Positions 51,326 through 61,157 of a stretch of 64,000 nucleotides of DNA are shown one piece after another. Origin of the DNA: Microbacterium proteolyticum (GTDB lineage: Bacteria > Actinomycetota > Actinomycetes > Actinomycetales > Microbacteriaceae); NCBI RefSeq assembly GCF_030818075.1, contig NZ_JAUSZZ010000001.1, forward strand, positions 3,472,001 to 3,536,000, given 5' to 3'. Positions within the stretch are counted from its first letter, which is position 1. Each line of letters starts with the position of its first letter. Below the pieces are notes generated by a model. That model did no database searches, had not been told where the DNA came from, and saw nothing but the letters and a program-made list of their open reading frames with translations. The position numbers and the translations under genes are program-made.

Positions 51326-51907
51326 TCACTCCGCCGAGTAGCCGAAGTCGTCCTCGATCGCCTGCATGAGCGAGTGGATGACGACGAGCTCGGATTCCTG
51401 CACGCGATCGGCCCAGCGGCTGGCACCGAGTTCGATCACGACGTCAGCGAGTGCGCCGAGGGGCGAAGACGCCGTCGCGGACGAGGCGACGACGAGACCG
51501 CCCGCGGCCTTCATCGCCTCGGCGGCGCGAAGAACGTTCGGGGATTTGCCGCTCGTCGACAGGGCGAGAAGGACGTCGCCCGGCCGAGCGAAGGCCTCGA
51601 CGAACTTCGAGAAGACGAACTCGTATCCGTAGTCGTTGGCGACGCAGGTGAGATGCGACGGATCCGAGATGGCCATCGCCCGGAGCGGGGGCCGGTCGCC
51701 TCGGAAGCGTCCCGTCAGTTCCTCTGCGAAATGCTGGGCGTTGGTCATCGACCCGCCGTTCCCGCACGCCATGAGCGTGCCGCCGGCTCGCAACGAGGTC
51801 GTCATGACGTCGGCGGCGCGTTCGAACGCCGAAGCGAATGCCTCGTCGTCGGCGAGCGCCGCCATGCGACGCGCGTTCTCACGGAGGTTGTCCTGCAGGA
51901 CTCCCAT
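51326..51907 (-). CDS. gmhA: Sedoheptulose-7-phosphate isomerase (SIS domain)
   Basis: 193 residues. Converts sedoheptulose-7-phosphate to D-glycero-D-manno-heptose-7-phosphate. SIS fold with LMACGNGGSMTNAQHFAEEL (the GNGGSA-type phosphate loop with its active-site His) and LALSTSGKSPNVLRA. Length and motifs fit GmhA closely, although the usual Ala of GNGGSA is Met. GGAGAA is the ribosome site. It follows hldE by 31 nt on the same strand. Confidence 0.92.
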   Translation of the reverse strand: MGVLQDNLRENARRMAALADDEAFASAFERAADVMTTSLRAGGTLMACGNGGSMTNAQHFAEELTGRFRGDRPPLRAMAISDPSHLTCVANDYGYEFVFSKFVEAFARPGDVLLALSTSGKSPNVLRAAEAMKAAGGLVVASSATASSPLGALADVVIELGASRWADRVQESELVVIHSLMQAIEDDFGYSAE

Positions 51908-51938
51908 GGGTTCTCCTTCGCTCGGGTCGTCGGCGGTC

Positions 51939-53423
51939 TCAGCCGCGACGGACCTGCTGACCCTGCGACAGACGTGTGGTGGACACGCCGTCGAGCAGAT
52001 TGACGATGTGCACGCGACCGCCCCAGGCCTTGGCATCCTCCCCGCCGACCACTTGGTCGGGGCGGTAGTCGGAACCCTTGACGATGACGTCGGGTCGGAT
52101 GGTGCGGATGAGCTCGCGCGGAGTGTCTTCCCCGAACACCGTCACGAAGTCGACGTAACGCACCGCCTCGAGCACGCTCATGCGGTCGCCCTGCGGCTGC
52201 AGGGGACGTGTCGGACCCTTCAGGCGCGCGGTCGATTCGTCGGAGTTCACCCCGACGACCAGGACATCTCCGAGCGATCGCGCCTCACGCAGAAGTGCGA
52301 CGTGCCCCGCGTGCAGGAGGTCGAAGACGCCGTTGGCGAAGACGACCGTCCTGCCGGCGTCCTTCTCGACCGCCACGAGCTGCGCAAGCTCGTCCCAGTC
52401 CTCGATGGTGCCGGGACGCTCCTCCGGGGACGACGCGACCAGCAGCTCGTTCAGGAGGTCGGCGCTGGAGACGACGGCCGTCCCGGGGCGACCACAGGCG
52501 ATCCCGGCGGCCATGTTGCCCACTTGAACGGCCTGCAGCGTGGTGAGGCCCGCCGCCAGACCCGCCGCGATGCCCGCGATCATGGAGTCTCCGGCACCCG
52601 AGACGTCGGCGACCAGCCGCGCACGCGTGGGGATGCGGGTGCGGGCGGAGGACTCGATCACCTCGACTCCCACGGCCGAGAGCGAGACCGCGAGGGACTC
52701 GATGCCGTCGACGAGCAGATGCTCGGCGATCGTGTCGAGGGTCGCCTCGTCGGGCGCGTCGGCGCGCAGGCCCGACATCTGCAGCGCTTCGGCGAAGTTC
52801 GGCTTCACGATCGTCGCGCCGCGGTACTTGCGGATGTCGGCGGACTTCGGATCCACGACGACGGGTATGCCACGCTCCCGCGCCAGATCGATCACACGGG
52901 CGACGAGCTCGTCACCGAGCAGGCCCTTGGCATAGTCCGACACGACGATCGCCGTGTGCGAGGGGTCGTCGCCCAGGGCATCGCGGACGGCGTCGAAAGC
53001 GGTGTCGGCACCGGCGGCGTCCAACGGCTCGAGATCCTCGCGGTCCACGCGAACGATCTGCTGCGTCCCGGCCACGACCCGCAACTTCTCGATGGTGGGC
53101 GCCGTCCCGCGCCGCACCTGCGACGCGGTCACCCCCGCCCCGGTGAGAAGGCGTTCGAGCTCACGTCCGGCCTCATCGTCCGCCCAGGCGGCGACGAGGG
53201 TGGTCTGCACACCCAGGGCCGCGATGTTCATCGCGGCGTTGGCGGCGCCCCCGGCGACGCTGTGGTCGCGGCGCACGCGGAGGACGGGGATGGGCGCCTC
53301 GGGCGAGATGCGGTCGACGGCGCCCGCGACGTAGCGGTCCAGCATGGCGTCGCCGATCACGACCACCCGTGCGCCCTCGAAGCCGAGGATGTGTTGCGGG
53401 GTGATCGACGGCAGAGCTGACAT
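51939..53423 (-). CDS. hldE: Bifunctional heptose-7-phosphate kinase / heptose-1-phosphate adenylyltransferase
   Basis: 494 residues, full HldE architecture. The N-terminal ribokinase/PfkB domain (1-320) has VVIGDAMLDRYV, GGAANAAMNIAALG and the catalytic GAGDSMIAG; the C-terminal cytidylyltransferase-like domain (350-494) has VFANGVFDLLHAGHV and NSDES. It phosphorylates C1 of heptose-7-phosphate and later transfers AMP, giving ADP-D-glycero-beta-D-manno-heptose. The pathway is best known from LPS synthesis in Gram-negatives, so its presence in an actinobacterial wall locus is notable. No hldD epimerase is seen in the window. Confidence 0.94.
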   Translation of the reverse strand: MSALPSITPQHILGFEGARVVVIGDAMLDRYVAGAVDRISPEAPIPVLRVRRDHSVAGGAANAAMNIAALGVQTTLVAAWADDEAGRELERLLTGAGVTASQVRRGTAPTIEKLRVVAGTQQIVRVDREDLEPLDAAGADTAFDAVRDALGDDPSHTAIVVSDYAKGLLGDELVARVIDLARERGIPVVVDPKSADIRKYRGATIVKPNFAEALQMSGLRADAPDEATLDTIAEHLLVDGIESLAVSLSAVGVEVIESSARTRIPTRARLVADVSGAGDSMIAGIAAGLAAGLTTLQAVQVGNMAAGIACGRPGTAVVSSADLLNELLVASSPEERPGTIEDWDELAQLVAVEKDAGRTVVFANGVFDLLHAGHVALLREARSLGDVLVVGVNSDESTARLKGPTRPLQPQGDRMSVLEAVRYVDFVTVFGEDTPRELIRTIRPDVIVKGSDYRPDQVVGGEDAKAWGGRVHIVNLLDGVSTTRLSQGQQVRRG

Positions 53424-53484
53424 GGTGATTTCCAGACGTGGGCGAGCGGACCGAAGGCGGCCGGACCGAACGAGCGTAACGGAC

Positions 53485-54723
53485 TCAGGCGAGCGGTTCC
53501 CGGAGGAGCCCTTCGACGGCCTCGGTCACCTCGTCGGGGCGCACCGCGCGGATGCAGTGGGCCTCCCGCGAGATGCACTCGTCGCTGCATCCCTCGGCAG
53601 GGCGGGCGGGCTGGAGCAGGGCGCTGCGCGCCGACCACGGACCGAAGCGCTCGGGCGCGTTGTCGCTCCACGGCGAGCCGGTCGCGGGGTGGCACGTCAC
53701 CACCACCGTCGGCACCTCGAGGCTGCTGGAGATGTGCTGCAGACCGGAATCGTTGCCGATGAACAGGTCGCAGCGCGAGATCGCGGCGGCGCTCTCGCTC
53801 AGGCTGAGGCTGCCCGCGAGGTCGGCGGCGGGGATGCCGTGGTCGCGCAGCAGGGCGACGAGCTGCTGGGCGCGGTCGGTGTCCACCCCTCCACCCAGGA
53901 TCTGGACGGCGATCGGACGCTCCGCGGCGAGGCGCCGCATGACCTCGGCGAGGTCGCCGACGGGCCACTGTCGTTTCGCGTCGCGCGCGCCGATGCCGAG
54001 TCCGATGACGAGTCCCGGCGCGTCGCCCAGAGCCGCCTTCTCCGTCGCCGCCCGCAGGTCGGCTGAGTCGAAGAGGCCCTGGCCGATGGCCGGCAGACGG
54101 TGCTCCCGCCACGGCAGGCCGAGGTACTCCGCCACCCGCTGCAACTGACCGACGGTGAGGCGCGGAGTCGTGCCGCGCGAGATGACGTCGGTCAGCAGCT
54201 GGTCCTGCGGGCCGAACCAGACCGGCTCGCGGTCCGGCACCGGGGCGAAGCCGACGACGGAGCGGGCCCGCGAAGCGAGCGCGAGATATCTGATGGGAGT
54301 GTCGTCGAAATCCCAGCGCGGCAGGATCGCGAGGTCGTATCCCCGCAGGCCGAAGCGGCGCACGGCCTGCCGAGCGGTGAGGATCTGGCGCTTGAGGGCG
54401 GATCCCTCGGTGACCGGGACCCATTCGATGACCCGATCGACCGTCGACGTCGCGTGGAACATCGTGGCGGGGCCGGGCTTGAGCACGAAGTGCACCGTCG
54501 CCTGGGGCCAGTGCTCGCGGATGGCGGCGAAGAGCGCGAGGCTCGTCGTGGTGTCGCCGATCTCGTCGCTGCGCAGCACCACGATTCGACGGGGCCGGAC
54601 CGTCGGGTCCCAGGAGCGTCGGCGGCGCGCTCCGAAGAGGCGGACGAAGACAGCCGGGGAGAGCGGGTCGCGATGGCGGATCGCGTTGATCTGCCAGACG
54701 ACCCGTCGGAGGAGTGAACGCAC
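53485..54723 (-). CDS. Glycosyltransferase family 9 (heptosyltransferase-like)
   Basis: 412 residues. GT-B fold with RIVVLRSDEIGDTTTSLALF at the N-terminus (the GD motif of ADP-heptose:LPS heptosyltransferases), IGLGIGARDAKRQWP and FIGNDSGLQHISSSLEVPTV near the donor site. Next to hldE and gmhA it most likely moves heptose onto a wall glycan or lipid carrier. The C-terminus has a Cys pair (CSDECISREAHC). I chose GTG 54723 because TAAGCT (54731-54736) lies 7 nt before it; an ATG 18 nt upstream would lie in front of that box. Confidence 0.9.
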   Translation of the reverse strand: MRSLLRRVVWQINAIRHRDPLSPAVFVRLFGARRRRSWDPTVRPRRIVVLRSDEIGDTTTSLALFAAIREHWPQATVHFVLKPGPATMFHATSTVDRVIEWVPVTEGSALKRQILTARQAVRRFGLRGYDLAILPRWDFDDTPIRYLALASRARSVVGFAPVPDREPVWFGPQDQLLTDVISRGTTPRLTVGQLQRVAEYLGLPWREHRLPAIGQGLFDSADLRAATEKAALGDAPGLVIGLGIGARDAKRQWPVGDLAEVMRRLAAERPIAVQILGGGVDTDRAQQLVALLRDHGIPAADLAGSLSLSESAAAISRCDLFIGNDSGLQHISSSLEVPTVVVTCHPATGSPWSDNAPERFGPWSARSALLQPARPAEGCSDECISREAHCIRAVRPDEVTEAVEGLLREPLA

Positions 54724-54733
54724 GGAGTCGAGC

Positions 54734-57031
54734 TTAGAGGGCGGCATCCGCTCGATCCTGTGCCGAGTGCCCGCGGTCGTCGCCTTCCGCGGGTCGCCGG
54801 TGGGCGGCCGCCGCCTCGTCGAGAACCGCCGCGCGCGCGTCGAAGGAGTGTTCCCGCCGCACCCGCTCGGAGATCCGCGCCATGGTGGAGGGGTCGGGGA
54901 AGATCTCGTCGGGCTCCGCACGGAGCAGTTCGACGAGATGTTCTTCATCTCGATACGTCAGCACGGCCCCGCCGAAGACCTCATCGATGCCGTCGACGTC
55001 CTCGGAGATCACCCGCCCGCCGACGGCCATCACGTCGAACGGGCGCATCGCGATGAACCCGTGACGTCTCATCGCGGGCCATTGATCGTTCAGCACGATG
55101 GCGGCGGACTCGTAGCGTCGGGGCAGCTCGGAGTGGCTCAGGGTCCGAGCGGCGATCGCGGACTGGGAGATGAAGGGCCGCCAGTCCGGCCCGTAGACGC
55201 GGACCGGAATCCCGGCCCGGAGGGGGGCGACGACACTCGGCCGCGCGATGCCCCGCGCCGTCCCGACGAAGACGATCTCATCGGTGCGAGGGATCCCACG
55301 CGGGTGGAAGAGATCCGTGTCCGTCGCCTCGAGAAGGGGCGTCACCGGGATGCCCCAACGCTCTCGCGCCAGCCGGGACCATCTCTCGGACGCCGCGAAC
55401 ACCCGGTCGAAACCGGAGATCTCTCCGCGGGTGATCTCGTCGGGGTGACTGATGATCCACTGCAGGTTCACCCCGGTCGGGAGGGGGTCGATGCGGTACG
55501 GGCCGCGAACGACGACGTTCACATCGTCCAGATAGGCCGTGCGCCGCCCCCGCGCGTCGAAGGCGTCGATGACGACCGTGTGGCCCCGGCGGCGAAGGGC
55601 GGAGGCGAGGCCCCGGGCGAAGTGCATGTCCCCCCAGACGGCCCCCTGACGACCCGCCGGTGCGCAGATCTTGATCGCCCACCGCTCGGCCCCGGGATGC
55701 GGCCGGCGCCATCGCAGCACGGGCTCCACGGAACCGTCGGGCGCCGGACGCCAGGATCGGACGTCGTAGCCCGCGATATCCAGGAACGCGGATGCCACGC
55801 CCCGGTCCTGCTCTCCGCCACCGCCTCGGGGGCCGGCGACCTTCTCGTCGAACACGTGGAGGGGCTCGTCGTAGACGGGGCGGACGGAGGTGAGCACCCG
55901 CACGCCGACGCGCGCGCGCAGCGCCCGGGCGAGGGCGGTGGTGGTGGCCGGGAGATCGTCTTCCAGCACGCCGAGCAGGGTGGTCCGGCGCAGGGCGACG
56001 CTCCGGCCGTGGAGGAGCGGCACGGTGACGACGGCATCCAGCGCGTCGAGGTCTTCCACGGGGTGATGGGCCAGGACGCCCCAGGGCGACCGACCACCCG
56101 TCTCCGCAGCCCCGACACCGTGGATGGTGCCGTCCTGGGAGCGGTGAGCGGGCATGACCGCGTGATCGTCATCCACGGCCTGGAGGAGAGCATCGATCTC
56201 CGCGTCGGTGAACTCGGCGCGCGGGTCGAGTGCCACGACGGTCGTCGCCGGGAGCTGCACGGTCGCCTCACGCAGAACCCGCGTCCAGGGTGCGCGCCGG
56301 GCGTGAGCGTGGAGGACCACCTCGGGAGCGATCCGCGTCAGAAGGTGGGCGGAGATCCATTGCGCCGAGTCGACGCCGACCAGCGGCACGACCACGCTCT
56401 CGCCTCGCGCGGTCGACGCGCGGGCGGCCACCTGCTCGAGCTTGCGGGCGTATCGGCGATCGCGCGCCTGCAGTGGCCGGATGAGACCCGTCTCGGCCGC
56501 GGGCGCGGCCCCCACGGCGGGGATGCGATGACGCCGCCATGATCGGGCGGACGCGATGGCCGATCTGCGGATCTCGGCGACCGTGAGGAACGTCTCCCGG
56601 TCCGCCGCGCTCAAACGGAGCGCCTCGTCGCGACGGGACCAGACGTGCTCGAGAGCGGGGCCCCCGATTCGTCGCCCGTGCTCTTCGGCATCCCACCAGG
56701 GGTGGATGCGCACGGTCTCGCGCTCGCTCAGGAGATACGCGTACAACGCCGGAACACGCATGACCTCGGGGAGCTCCCCGCCCGCGACGATGTCGTCGAA
56801 CAGCGGATTCATGCTCATACCGCGGCGGAATCCCGTGATCACGTAGTGCGCGATGGCCGCCGAGCGGGGGAGCCAACGGAGCCCGAGCTGCGCGGCGTAG
56901 AACTCGCGATCCACGAGACCGGAGCGGGCGATGGTGCGAGCCCACCACAGCCGATCGACGGAGCGGACGATGGGACCGAGCACCCGCGACCCTCGCAGAC
57001 GGCGGACACGGCTCCTTATCGCACTGCGCAT
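54734..57031 (-). CDS. Large two-domain glycosyltransferase with GT1-type C-terminal domain
   Basis: 765 residues. The N-terminus (1-140) has the YYA-like motif DREFYAAQLGLRW and ITGFRRGMSMNPLFD, a module found at the front of many envelope glycosyltransferases. A middle GT2-like part (about 200-400) has lost clear catalytic motifs. The C-terminal GT-B domain (430-735) has WGDMHFARGLASALRRRGH, WIISHPDEI, VFVGTARG and FDVMAVGGRVISEDVDGI. TAGAAT (57039-57044) is 7 nt before the ATG, and its TAG is the stop codon of the GT2 gene behind it. Sugar unknown. Confidence 0.85.
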   Translation of the reverse strand: MRSAIRSRVRRLRGSRVLGPIVRSVDRLWWARTIARSGLVDREFYAAQLGLRWLPRSAAIAHYVITGFRRGMSMNPLFDDIVAGGELPEVMRVPALYAYLLSERETVRIHPWWDAEEHGRRIGGPALEHVWSRRDEALRLSAADRETFLTVAEIRRSAIASARSWRRHRIPAVGAAPAAETGLIRPLQARDRRYARKLEQVAARASTARGESVVVPLVGVDSAQWISAHLLTRIAPEVVLHAHARRAPWTRVLREATVQLPATTVVALDPRAEFTDAEIDALLQAVDDDHAVMPAHRSQDGTIHGVGAAETGGRSPWGVLAHHPVEDLDALDAVVTVPLLHGRSVALRRTTLLGVLEDDLPATTTALARALRARVGVRVLTSVRPVYDEPLHVFDEKVAGPRGGGGEQDRGVASAFLDIAGYDVRSWRPAPDGSVEPVLRWRRPHPGAERWAIKICAPAGRQGAVWGDMHFARGLASALRRRGHTVVIDAFDARGRRTAYLDDVNVVVRGPYRIDPLPTGVNLQWIISHPDEITRGEISGFDRVFAASERWSRLARERWGIPVTPLLEATDTDLFHPRGIPRTDEIVFVGTARGIARPSVVAPLRAGIPVRVYGPDWRPFISQSAIAARTLSHSELPRRYESAAIVLNDQWPAMRRHGFIAMRPFDVMAVGGRVISEDVDGIDEVFGGAVLTYRDEEHLVELLRAEPDEIFPDPSTMARISERVRREHSFDARAAVLDEAAAAHRRPAEGDDRGHSAQDRADAAL

Positions 57032-57041
57032 TCCACCGATT

Positions 57042-57992
57042 CTAGGCGCGCCCCGACCGCCTCCCCAGGAGGCGGCGGAGCCGGCGCACGCGCGACCACA
57101 GCGGCTGGTGCGCGTCGATCTCGATTCGATTGTCGGCCGCGATCTCCGCCCGGAGGCGGTGAACGGCACGCTCCACCGTCTCGTCGATGTGCGTGAGGAG
57201 TTCCGCGTGCAACGACGCCAGGTACAGCGGCAGCCCCGTCCCCTCGCGCCGGACCCACTCGTGCAGCGCCCGATCGCGCACGCGCGCGTCGTCGGCCGCG
57301 TGCTCGGCCGTCAGCGCGAACATGCTGTTGGCGTCGAGTCCGGTGGCATCCGGTCTCTGGGTCCAATACGCCAACGCTTCACCCGGAAGGAAGCCGATCT
57401 CACCCGCACGGAGGATGCGCAGATAAAGGTCCCAATCCTCGACGGCGTCCAGGGTCTCGTCGTACCAGCCGACCTCGTCGTGCACGGCCCGGCGATACAG
57501 CACCGAGATCGGGACCGCGCGATTCACGCTCAGCATCTCGGTGAGCGAGATGCGCTGCATCCCGGCCCAGAACGGCGCCCGGCCGACCTCGGTCCACGCG
57601 CCGCCCCGCTGCTCCTCGTAGACGATCTCGGTGGGAACGGCGACCGCGGCGTCGGAGGGGTGGGCGTCGAGCCACGCGACGGTGCGCGACAGGAAATCCG
57701 GATGCCAGCGGTCGTCGTCATCGTGGAGGACGACGTATTCCGTGCCGGCGTCTCGGACGCCGACGTTCGCCGCGACGCAGCGGCCCCCGTCCCCCGGAGC
57801 GATCCGGTGCACCGCCACCGCGTCCAGACCGGAGGCGTCGACCACCCCGTCGACCTCGGCGGCGTCTCCGCCGTCGTTGACGACGACGACGCGGAAGTCG
57901 CGGAACGACTGCGCGCCGATATCCGCCAGCGCACGCCGTAGGAAGTCCGGTCGCTGACGGGTGCGGACGACGATCCCGACGCGCTCAGTCAT
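57042..57992 (-). CDS. Glycosyltransferase family 2 protein
   Basis: 316 residues. GT2 fold with VGIVVRTRQRPDFLRRAL, VVVNDGGDA, the metal motif HDDDDRWHPDF and a late acidic site DAVEDWDLYLRIL. It is a cytoplasmic inverting transferase by fold; the C-terminal 60 residues are helical and basic. The ATG at 57992 is preceded by TAAGCT 7 nt upstream (58000-58005); an in-frame ATG 11 codons earlier lies ahead of that box and is less likely. Confidence 0.9.
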   Translation of the reverse strand: MTERVGIVVRTRQRPDFLRRALADIGAQSFRDFRVVVVNDGGDAAEVDGVVDASGLDAVAVHRIAPGDGGRCVAANVGVRDAGTEYVVLHDDDDRWHPDFLSRTVAWLDAHPSDAAVAVPTEIVYEEQRGGAWTEVGRAPFWAGMQRISLTEMLSVNRAVPISVLYRRAVHDEVGWYDETLDAVEDWDLYLRILRAGEIGFLPGEALAYWTQRPDATGLDANSMFALTAEHAADDARVRDRALHEWVRREGTGLPLYLASLHAELLTHIDETVERAVHRLRAEIAADNRIEIDAHQPLWSRVRRLRRLLGRRSGRA

Positions 57993-58034
57993 GCTGACGA
58001 GCTTAGGGCCGCGAGCCGCGGACACCCGGGAGCG

Positions 58035-59138
58035 TCACAGCTCGGCGTGCAACGCCCACACGCGATCCGCGGCGGCGTTCCAGGCGAAGCCCTTGGCCCG
58101 GTCGCCGGCGAGCACACGCAGCCGCTCGGCATCTTCCCCCAGCGCGCGCGCGAGCGCATCGCCGAGGTCGTCCGGGGCGGCGTAGGCGGCCGCCTCGGCG
58201 AGCACCTCGCGGTGCACGGGCGTGTCGGCGGCGACGATCGGCACGCCCACGGCGAGGGCGTCGACGGCGCGCCACGGCCAGTCCGTCCGGCCGCAGGCCG
58301 TGATGAAGGCGGCGGCGTGCGAGAGCACCGCCGCACGGTCCCACCGATCGAGCGCGCCGCGGCCGTGCACGCGGCTCTCGGCGAGGCCGGACGCCGCGGC
58401 GATGTCGGCCACGGTCGGCTCCTCCCCCTCCGGTACGTCGAGCACGACCACGTCGCCGTCCCATCCGGACGCGACGACGGCGGAGAACGCCGCGGCGAGC
58501 CCGTCGGACGGTGCCGCTCCGCCGGCGACGGCGAGGAACGACGACGGCAGGTTCAATGCGCGCAGACGCCCCACGGCATCCGAGGGAACGCGCATGCCGG
58601 CGGCGGGCGCGCCGCCGATGACGCGCACCTTCTTCGACAGCTTGCTCTTGGCCAGCTCGCCGAGACGGTCCGCCATGGCGTGGGTGGGGACGATGACGGC
58701 GTCGGCGTGCTTCGTCACGCGGGCCAGCAGCGCGCGGCAGGCGAGGATCTCGGCTTTCGGCAGCTCCTCCGGCGTCTCCCAGGCCCGCAGCTCCCACAGG
58801 GTCACCACGATCTGGTGCGTGTCGTTGACGCGATCGTGCCGCACGAGCGGAGCGAGCGCGGTCGGCGAGTGGATGAGCCCCTTGCCGATGCCCGGGGCGA
58901 CGCCCAGCTGCCAGGATGCCGCGAGCTCGCGGCGTCGCATCGACAGCCGCGTCTCGGAGCTGAGGCCCGTCACGCTCGTCTCATCGGGGATGCCGGGGGC
59001 GGGCACGATGGCCGACACGTCGCAGCCGCGCGGGGCGGTGGCGATGAGCGCCTCGGTGAGCGATGCCGACGCCTCGGCCAGGTCGGGCGAGGTCGGCGAG
59101 ACGAGCTGGTCGAGCACGACGCGGAGCGAGACGGTCAC
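58035..59138 (-). CDS. Glycosyltransferase family 4-like protein
   Basis: 367 residues. GT-B fold resembling actinobacterial mannosyl/rhamnosyltransferases: LRVVLDQLVSPTSPDLAEAS, GLIHSPTALAPLVRH, VIVPTHAMADRL, SSFLAVAGGAAPSDGL and the donor-side WPWRAVDALAVGVPIVAADTP, in which the usual first Glu of E-X7-E is replaced (TDWPWRAVDA), so donor handling may differ. The GTG start overlaps the stop of the LCP gene (GTGA), so the two are translated together, hinting that this sugar is added near the attachment step. Confidence 0.83.
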   Translation of the reverse strand: MTVSLRVVLDQLVSPTSPDLAEASASLTEALIATAPRGCDVSAIVPAPGIPDETSVTGLSSETRLSMRRRELAASWQLGVAPGIGKGLIHSPTALAPLVRHDRVNDTHQIVVTLWELRAWETPEELPKAEILACRALLARVTKHADAVIVPTHAMADRLGELAKSKLSKKVRVIGGAPAAGMRVPSDAVGRLRALNLPSSFLAVAGGAAPSDGLAAAFSAVVASGWDGDVVVLDVPEGEEPTVADIAAASGLAESRVHGRGALDRWDRAAVLSHAAAFITACGRTDWPWRAVDALAVGVPIVAADTPVHREVLAEAAAYAAPDDLGDALARALGEDAERLRVLAGDRAKGFAWNAAADRVWALHAEL

Positions 59139-60592
59139 GGCGCCGGCGTCTCGGTCGTCGGATGGAGGGCGTCGCGCACCATCTGCTGCACCTGCGCGTA
59201 GTCGGGGTCGTACTCGTCGACGCCGCCCTCGGGAGTGAGTTCGAGCGTGTTGACGGTCTGATCCTTCGCCTTGAGCGCGAGATCGACGAGCGTGGGGGCG
59301 ATGAGACTCTGCGGCAGGTCGGTCTGAATGGTGTTCGTGGTGGACTCGGCGACCTGCTGGAACCGCGCGAGGACGACCTGCGGGGTGAACTGCGCGAGGA
59401 TCGCCTCCTGCAGTTCGCGCTGACGGCGCATGCGGTCGAAGTCGCTCGTCGTGTAGCGCGAGCGGGCGTACCACTGGGCCGTGTCGCCGTCCATGTGCTG
59501 CGCACCCGGCTCGATCCACCCGAAGGCCCAGTCGTCGACCGGCTGGCCGTCGTAGGCGGGTCCGCCCTTGGGCAGGCGCTCCTGCACCGTGATGTCGACA
59601 CCGCCGAGCGCGTCGATCACGTCGGCGAAGCCCTTCATGTCGATGAGCACGTAGTAGGGGATCTGGATGCCGAGGATGCCCTCCGCGGCATCCTTGGTCG
59701 CCTCGATGCCGGGTTCGGAGTTGTTCGCGCCGGCGTCGGGATAGATCTCGTCGCCGTCCTGACAGACCTCGACTTCGGTGCGCAGCTGGTTGATGCCGCT
59801 CCCCCACCCGCAGGTGGGGTCGGCGTGGCCTTCATGCCCGTCCGGGTACCTGTCCTGCATGGGGCCGGCGGCGAAGGGGAAGTGCGGCATGTCGCGCGGA
59901 ATACCGGTGATCGTCGTCGCTCCGGTGTCGGCATTGACGGAGACCACCGAGATGCTGTCGAAACGCATCGAATCGCGGCCCTCGCCCGAGTCGCCACCGA
60001 GCAGAAGGATGTTGTAGTAGCCGTCGGACGGCGGCACGACCGCGCCCGTCTGAGCGAACAGCGAAGAGAGCGCATCGCGCGTGCTCCCCGCGATCCCGGC
60101 GGCCCACGCCGCGCCGGAACCCGAGAAGAAGAGCAGGACCACGGCCACGATCGCCATCGCGATCCGTGCGAGGGGGCCGACCCGAACGAGCCGCACGAGG
60201 CGGAGGGTGTCGACGGTCAGCACGATCCACAGCGCCACGTACGCGAACAGTGCGATCTGCACGATGGTCAGCGGCACCGGGCGCAGCGCCGACAGGAAGT
60301 CGGGGAAGAACGAGCCGGTCACCACGGTGAACAGTCCGGTCGGCCAGAGCAGCCCCGCCAGCGCGCTGAGCGCGAGGAGGGTCCACATCGCCAGCGTCGC
60401 GCCGAGGCCGAAGCGCCCCAGGCGGCGGCTGCCGGCGAGGACCTGCGCCGACCCGGGGATGAGGAAGTTGAGCACCACGAGCCACCATCCGCGGCGCGTC
60501 ATGACCTCGGGCGAGGTGGCGTCGGGATGCCGCAGAGGGCGCGACTCGACCGCCCGGACCGGCACACCCGGACGCGCCGCGGTGAGCGTCAC
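59135..60592 (-). CDS. LytR-CpsA-Psr family glycopolymer transferase
   Basis: 485 residues. Four hydrophobic helices (about 30-165) precede an extracytoplasmic LCP domain (about 190-430) with [52 protein letters not shown] and the Arg-rich [20 protein letters not shown]. These are the pyrophosphate and metal-binding residues of the family. LCP enzymes transfer undecaprenyl-linked glycopolymers to peptidoglycan. Sitting at the end of the glycan locus it probably attaches the polymer built here. GTG start overlaps the purE stop; stop overlaps the GT4 start. Confidence 0.93.
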   Translation of the reverse strand: MTLTAARPGVPVRAVESRPLRHPDATSPEVMTRRGWWLVVLNFLIPGSAQVLAGSRRLGRFGLGATLAMWTLLALSALAGLLWPTGLFTVVTGSFFPDFLSALRPVPLTIVQIALFAYVALWIVLTVDTLRLVRLVRVGPLARIAMAIVAVVLLFFSGSGAAWAAGIAGSTRDALSSLFAQTGAVVPPSDGYYNILLLGGDSGEGRDSMRFDSISVVSVNADTGATTITGIPRDMPHFPFAAGPMQDRYPDGHEGHADPTCGWGSGINQLRTEVEVCQDGDEIYPDAGANNSEPGIEATKDAAEGILGIQIPYYVLIDMKGFADVIDALGGVDITVQERLPKGGPAYDGQPVDDWAFGWIEPGAQHMDGDTAQWYARSRYTTSDFDRMRRQRELQEAILAQFTPQVVLARFQQVAESTTNTIQTDLPQSLIAPTLVDLALKAKDQTVNTLELTPEGGVDEYDPDYAQVQQMVRDALHPTTETPAP

Positions 60593-61104
60593 AGGGAGTC
60601 CTTCAGGCGCCGGTTCTTCTCCTCGACCTGCGCCTCCAGGTCGCGCGCGTAGGTCTCCACCCTGTCGGCGAGCGCCGCATCGGCGCTGCCGAGGATCCGG
60701 GCCGCGAGCAGGCCCGCGTTCTTCGCTCCGTTGATCGACACGGTCGCGACGGGGATGCCGGCGGGCATCTGCACGATGCTGAGCAGCGAGTCCATCCCGT
60801 CGAGGGTGGCAAGCTGCACCGGCACACCGATGACCGGAAGGGCGGTGACGGATGCCAGCATGCCCGGCAGGTGCGCCGCGCCCCCGGCACCGGCGATGAT
60901 CGCGCGCAGTCCGCGGCCACGTGCCTCCCGGCCGTAGCGCACGAGCTTGTCGGGCGTGCGGTGGGCCGAGACCACCTCGACCTCGTGCGGGATGCCGAAC
61001 TCGGTCAGCGCCTCGCTGGCGGCGTTCATCACGCGCCAGTCGGAGTCGGAGCCCATGACGACGCCGACCACGGGCGTCTCGGAAGAATGCAGCGGCCGGG
61101 TCAC
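60589..61104 (-). CDS. purE: 5-(carboxyamino)imidazole ribonucleotide mutase
   Basis: 171 residues. Class I PurE of purine synthesis, converting N5-CAIR to CAIR. Shows [41 protein letters not shown] and the catalytic-site ALPVIGVPV with [16 protein letters not shown]. Begins at GTG with TAGCCT 6 nt upstream (61111-61116), so probably leaderless. Its partner purK is 53 bp upstream, and its stop overlaps the LCP gene, tying purine and wall genes into one transcript. Confidence 0.96.
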   Translation of the reverse strand: MTRPLHSSETPVVGVVMGSDSDWRVMNAASEALTEFGIPHEVEVVSAHRTPDKLVRYGREARGRGLRAIIAGAGGAAHLPGMLASVTALPVIGVPVQLATLDGMDSLLSIVQMPAGIPVATVSINGAKNAGLLAARILGSADAALADRVETYARDLEAQVEEKNRRLKDSL

Positions 61105-61157
61105 CGGTCCAGGCTAGGGGCGCTCGCTGGAAGATCCCGGAACGGCACGCGACATGC

